A DNA stretch of 25,125 nt, taken from Coemansia sp. RSA 1804 (Eukaryota > Kickxellomycota > Kickxellomycetes > Kickxellales > Kickxellaceae). Every line of letters begins with the position of its first letter. The stretch's first letter is position 1. A model generated the notes under the pieces. It searched no databases, was not told the DNA's origin, and saw only the letters and a list, made by a program, of their open reading frames with translations. The DNA is taken from positions 1-25,125 of the forward strand of contig JANBTH010000227.1 of NCBI GenBank assembly GCA_027578815.1, given 5' to 3'. A program made the translations under genes and the position numbers. Of this stretch, positions 23,274 through 25,125 are shown piece after piece.

Positions 23274-24331
23274 ATGTATAATTTTGCTTCTCTATTATTA
23301 TGCATCTTAATGGTTAGCTCCGTTCTGGGAGCCAATGAGCCTCAACTGCTTGACAAACGCATAGTCGGTGGATACGCAGTGCCTGAACATACAGCCCCAT
23401 ACGCTGCACGTTTGTTAATCCACAAAGACGGTGAGGGGATTTTGCTTGTGGTGCCACGTTTATCTCTTCCGAGTACCTTGTTACTGCATCCCATTGCGTG
23501 GAAAGCAGTGCTTATCCATACAAGCCATTAAAGGATACCCTAAGAATAGGGTACAACAGTGGTGATCTTACAAAGCAGCTAACAGCCAAAGTACTAGAGG
23601 CTTGGCCACATCCAAAGTACCTTGATGGCAAGGGCAGCACGGATCCCCGGTATGACATAACTGGGCTCAGAGTTGCGCCGATTAGTGCACCGTACACCAA
23701 GCCGGTTAAGATCTATACCAAAGGCGTCTCCGCCGGAATGACTGTCCTTTCCGTGGGTTGAGGCCAATCTGAGGATTCTGTTAAAGACAAGAGCCTTCTG
23801 CGTGGTGCAAAACTTGTTGTTGGCGACAATGACGCGTGTAAAGAAATGTACAGCCCTTTTACCAACAACAACGGCAACATGTTGTGCACATCATCGGTAA
23901 CCACGCCGGGCACGGGCGTTTGCTTGGGCGATTCCGGCGGTAGTCTTATGATAAACGATAACGGAGTGCTGAAGCTGATCGGTCTTCCGTCTCTTCTTGT
24001 TGCTCACACAAACCTTAAATGTGGCGATCCAGGAACACTGACGTATTTCACCCACATTAATTCGTTTTTGGATTACATTTTGCAAGTGTCAACGTTGACT
24101 AGAGAGGATTTGGTAGGGAAGAGTGGAACCACTTCCAATTCGGATGAGTCGCCATCCAGTGGATCCGAAAAGCCAACTCCGTCTAACACCCAAACACATA
24201 CGAGTCCCTCGCCAACGCCAACTGTTCGAGATCAGGATAATAGCAGCAAGAGCACGGACTCGGAAGTGGTGGTTGTCACAAAGGTGATTACAGTTACCAA
24301 AACTAAAACCGCTACATCGCTACCTTGGTAG
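23274..24331 (+). pseudogene. Broken S1A serine protease paralogue retaining the catalytic triad
   Basis: Tandem paralogue of the 21934-22944 gene. It starts well: ATG at 23274, signal peptide (MYNFASLLLCILMVSSVLGA) and an activation site KR|IVGGY. The frame is lost at the G-run 23435-23438, where one base appears missing. Continuing in the next frame gives CGATFISSEYLVTASHC with the catalytic His (codon 23492-23494), RYDITG with the Asp (23654-23656) and GVCLGDSGGS with the Ser (23933-23935). The same frame is cut by TGA at 23759-23761, where the paralogue has the Trp of the G-W-G-Q motif (TGG to TGA). The last part runs to a stop at 24331 with a Ser/Thr/Pro-rich tail. Residue 189 is Gly, so specificity would not be tryptic. 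Two lesions make an intact protein unlikely. Assembly error at the G-run is possible but would not explain the TGA. Confidence 0.8.
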
Positions 24332-24442
24332 TCAATGCCTGGTAATCTATTATATATTTGGATAGTTATTTAAATTATTTTTGTTACATGAAACGTAAAC
24401 TAAATATAAAGTAAATATAATAAGACTCGTAACAGTCGTTCG

Positions 24443-25125
24443 TTAGACAGCAAGATCCACCAACTCAACCACGGCCTTGGCGTATGCTAGACTGCTTTGG
24501 TATCCAAAGCCGCCGTGTCCGTAGCAATGGACTATCTGCACATTGCCGTGGTTATTTGTGGTTATAACCTCGTTTTCCAGCCGAACACCGCCATCGCGCA
24601 TTGGCCGGAATCCAACGTTGACAGAAATGATTCTGCTTTGCAAATCAGCAACCTTGTCTTCTACTGACAAATCCGCACTGTCTTTCGCAACAAGTGCAGG
24701 CTCCAGATCCAGCGCACCACGTAGAATAGTTTCGGTGGTGACATTGCTTGGGAGCGTGTCCCAGCTGTGCCTTTCGGCTGTGCCTCCAATGATCACAGTT
24801 CCGTCACAACGCGGGATCACATAGCCTAGGGGCTTGCCTACTCTGGTGATTGTGCGCTTTGCATCTGGCGCACGAACCAAAAGCGTCTGTCCTCGAATAG
24901 GGTACAGCTTCTTGTCGTTGACGCCGCCAAGGGCAAGACTTCCAAGTCCAGTGCAGTTGACAACAATGGGGTTCGGCAATTGCAAAGCATCGCCGCTTTC
25001 TGTCGCCACCTCAACAGCCTCACTAATGTCATTTATGCGACGCTCGACTATGCGCACGCCCTGCGCAATGAGCTGGTTCATCAAGTAGACCAGGTACTTT
25101 GGCACATCAATAACCAGCGTTGTGT
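24443..25125 (-). CDS. D-amino-acid/D-aspartate oxidase, C-terminal part (window-truncated)
   Basis: FAD-dependent enzyme oxidising D-amino acids to 2-oxo acids with release of ammonia and H2O2, usually in peroxisomes. Only about the last 227 codons are present. The frame is still open at the window end (TTLVIDVPKYLVYL precedes the first in-window GTG), so the N-terminal FAD-binding GxGxxG region lies outside. Visible motifs: the VPKYLVYLMNQL helix region, VVNCTGLGS, PIRGQTLLVRAP, GYVIPRCDGTVIIGGT, the substrate-carboxylate Arg in GFRPMRDGGVRLE, and IVHCYGHGGFGYQSS, the DAO signature near the C-terminus. The chain ends ELVDLAV, which is not a PTS1 tripeptide (S/A/C-K/R/H-L), unusual for this family. 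HGGFGYQSS is more like D-aspartate oxidases than generic DAOs, but assignment of substrate is tentative. It converges with the protease pseudogene, 111 bp apart. Confidence 0.9.
   Translation of the reverse strand, partial: TTLVIDVPKYLVYLMNQLIAQGVRIVERRINDISEAVEVATESGDALQLPNPIVVNCTGLGSLALGGVNDKKLYPIRGQTLLVRAPDAKRTITRVGKPLGYVIPRCDGTVIIGGTAERHSWDTLPSNVTTETILRGALDLEPALVAKDSADLSVEDKVADLQSRIISVNVGFRPMRDGGVRLENEVITTNNHGNVQIVHCYGHGGFGYQSSLAYAKAVVELVDLAV

Noticed and set aside
23432..23476. Intron in the downstream protease starting at GTGAGG
   Set aside because: Removing sequence to the next plausible AG would delete the conserved strand before the catalytic His, and the TGA at 23759 would remain, so a frameshift is simpler.

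Overview
The window looks like nuclear DNA from an early-diverging filamentous fungus. The Kickxellomycotina (Coemansia-like) are my best guess, but this is inference from gene content and layout, not a database match. Reasons: long open reading frames without introns and with GC-rich codons, separated by AT-rich, TATA-bearing spacers of 0.3-1.9 kb; a eukaryotic Cdc42 GTPase and mitochondrial Tim21; secreted Ser/Thr-rich and Kex2-type proteins; a CBM19-like chitin-binding module; a membrane-anchored RGS protein; chymotrypsin-fold proteases with Ser/Thr-rich tails; and a GH35 beta-galactosidase of plant-like architecture, unlike the usual LacA type. No rRNA, tRNA, CRISPR array or intact transposon was seen.

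Layout. 1-2.3 kb: an AT-rich tandem duplication carrying two copies of a short, highly charged, unrecognised protein (561-821 and 1747-2031), with promoters and flanks duplicated too. 2.3-3.4 kb: spacer with a faint coding-like remnant and a pair of GCGGCCGC palindromes before a TATA box. 3.4-6.8 kb: a secreted, probably GPI-anchored, cysteine-free protein (+), a 35-codon micro-ORF (+) and a convergent mucin-like Thr-rich secreted protein with a C-terminal six-cysteine CBM19-like domain (-). 7.5-8.3 kb: Tim21 (-). 9.4-10.6 kb: a PLP-dependent Cys/Met transsulfuration enzyme (+). 12.5-13.1 kb: Cdc42 (+) behind a 1.9 kb leader/spacer that holds a candidate 5'UTR exon. 14.3-17.0 kb: the GH35 enzyme with a C-terminal membrane anchor (+). 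18.1-18.4 kb: a small secreted helical protein (+). 19.2-21.0 kb: 7TM-RGS protein (+). 21.9-24.3 kb: two tandem paralogous chymotrypsin-fold genes (+). 24.4 kb to the end: the C-terminal part of a D-amino-acid/D-aspartate oxidase (-), running off the window.

How the genes relate. There is no operon. Several genes concern the cell surface and extracellular digestion: the mucin/CBM19 protein, the GPI-type protein, the small secreted protein, GH35 and the proteases. Cdc42 (polarity) and RGS (G-protein signalling) are regulatory. Tim21, the Cys/Met enzyme and D-amino-acid oxidase are housekeeping or metabolic.

The most striking observation is the protease pair. The upstream copy is intact but has Ala in place of the catalytic Ser, so it should be a pseudoprotease. 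The downstream copy keeps His, Asp and Ser but is broken by a frameshift and an in-frame TGA.
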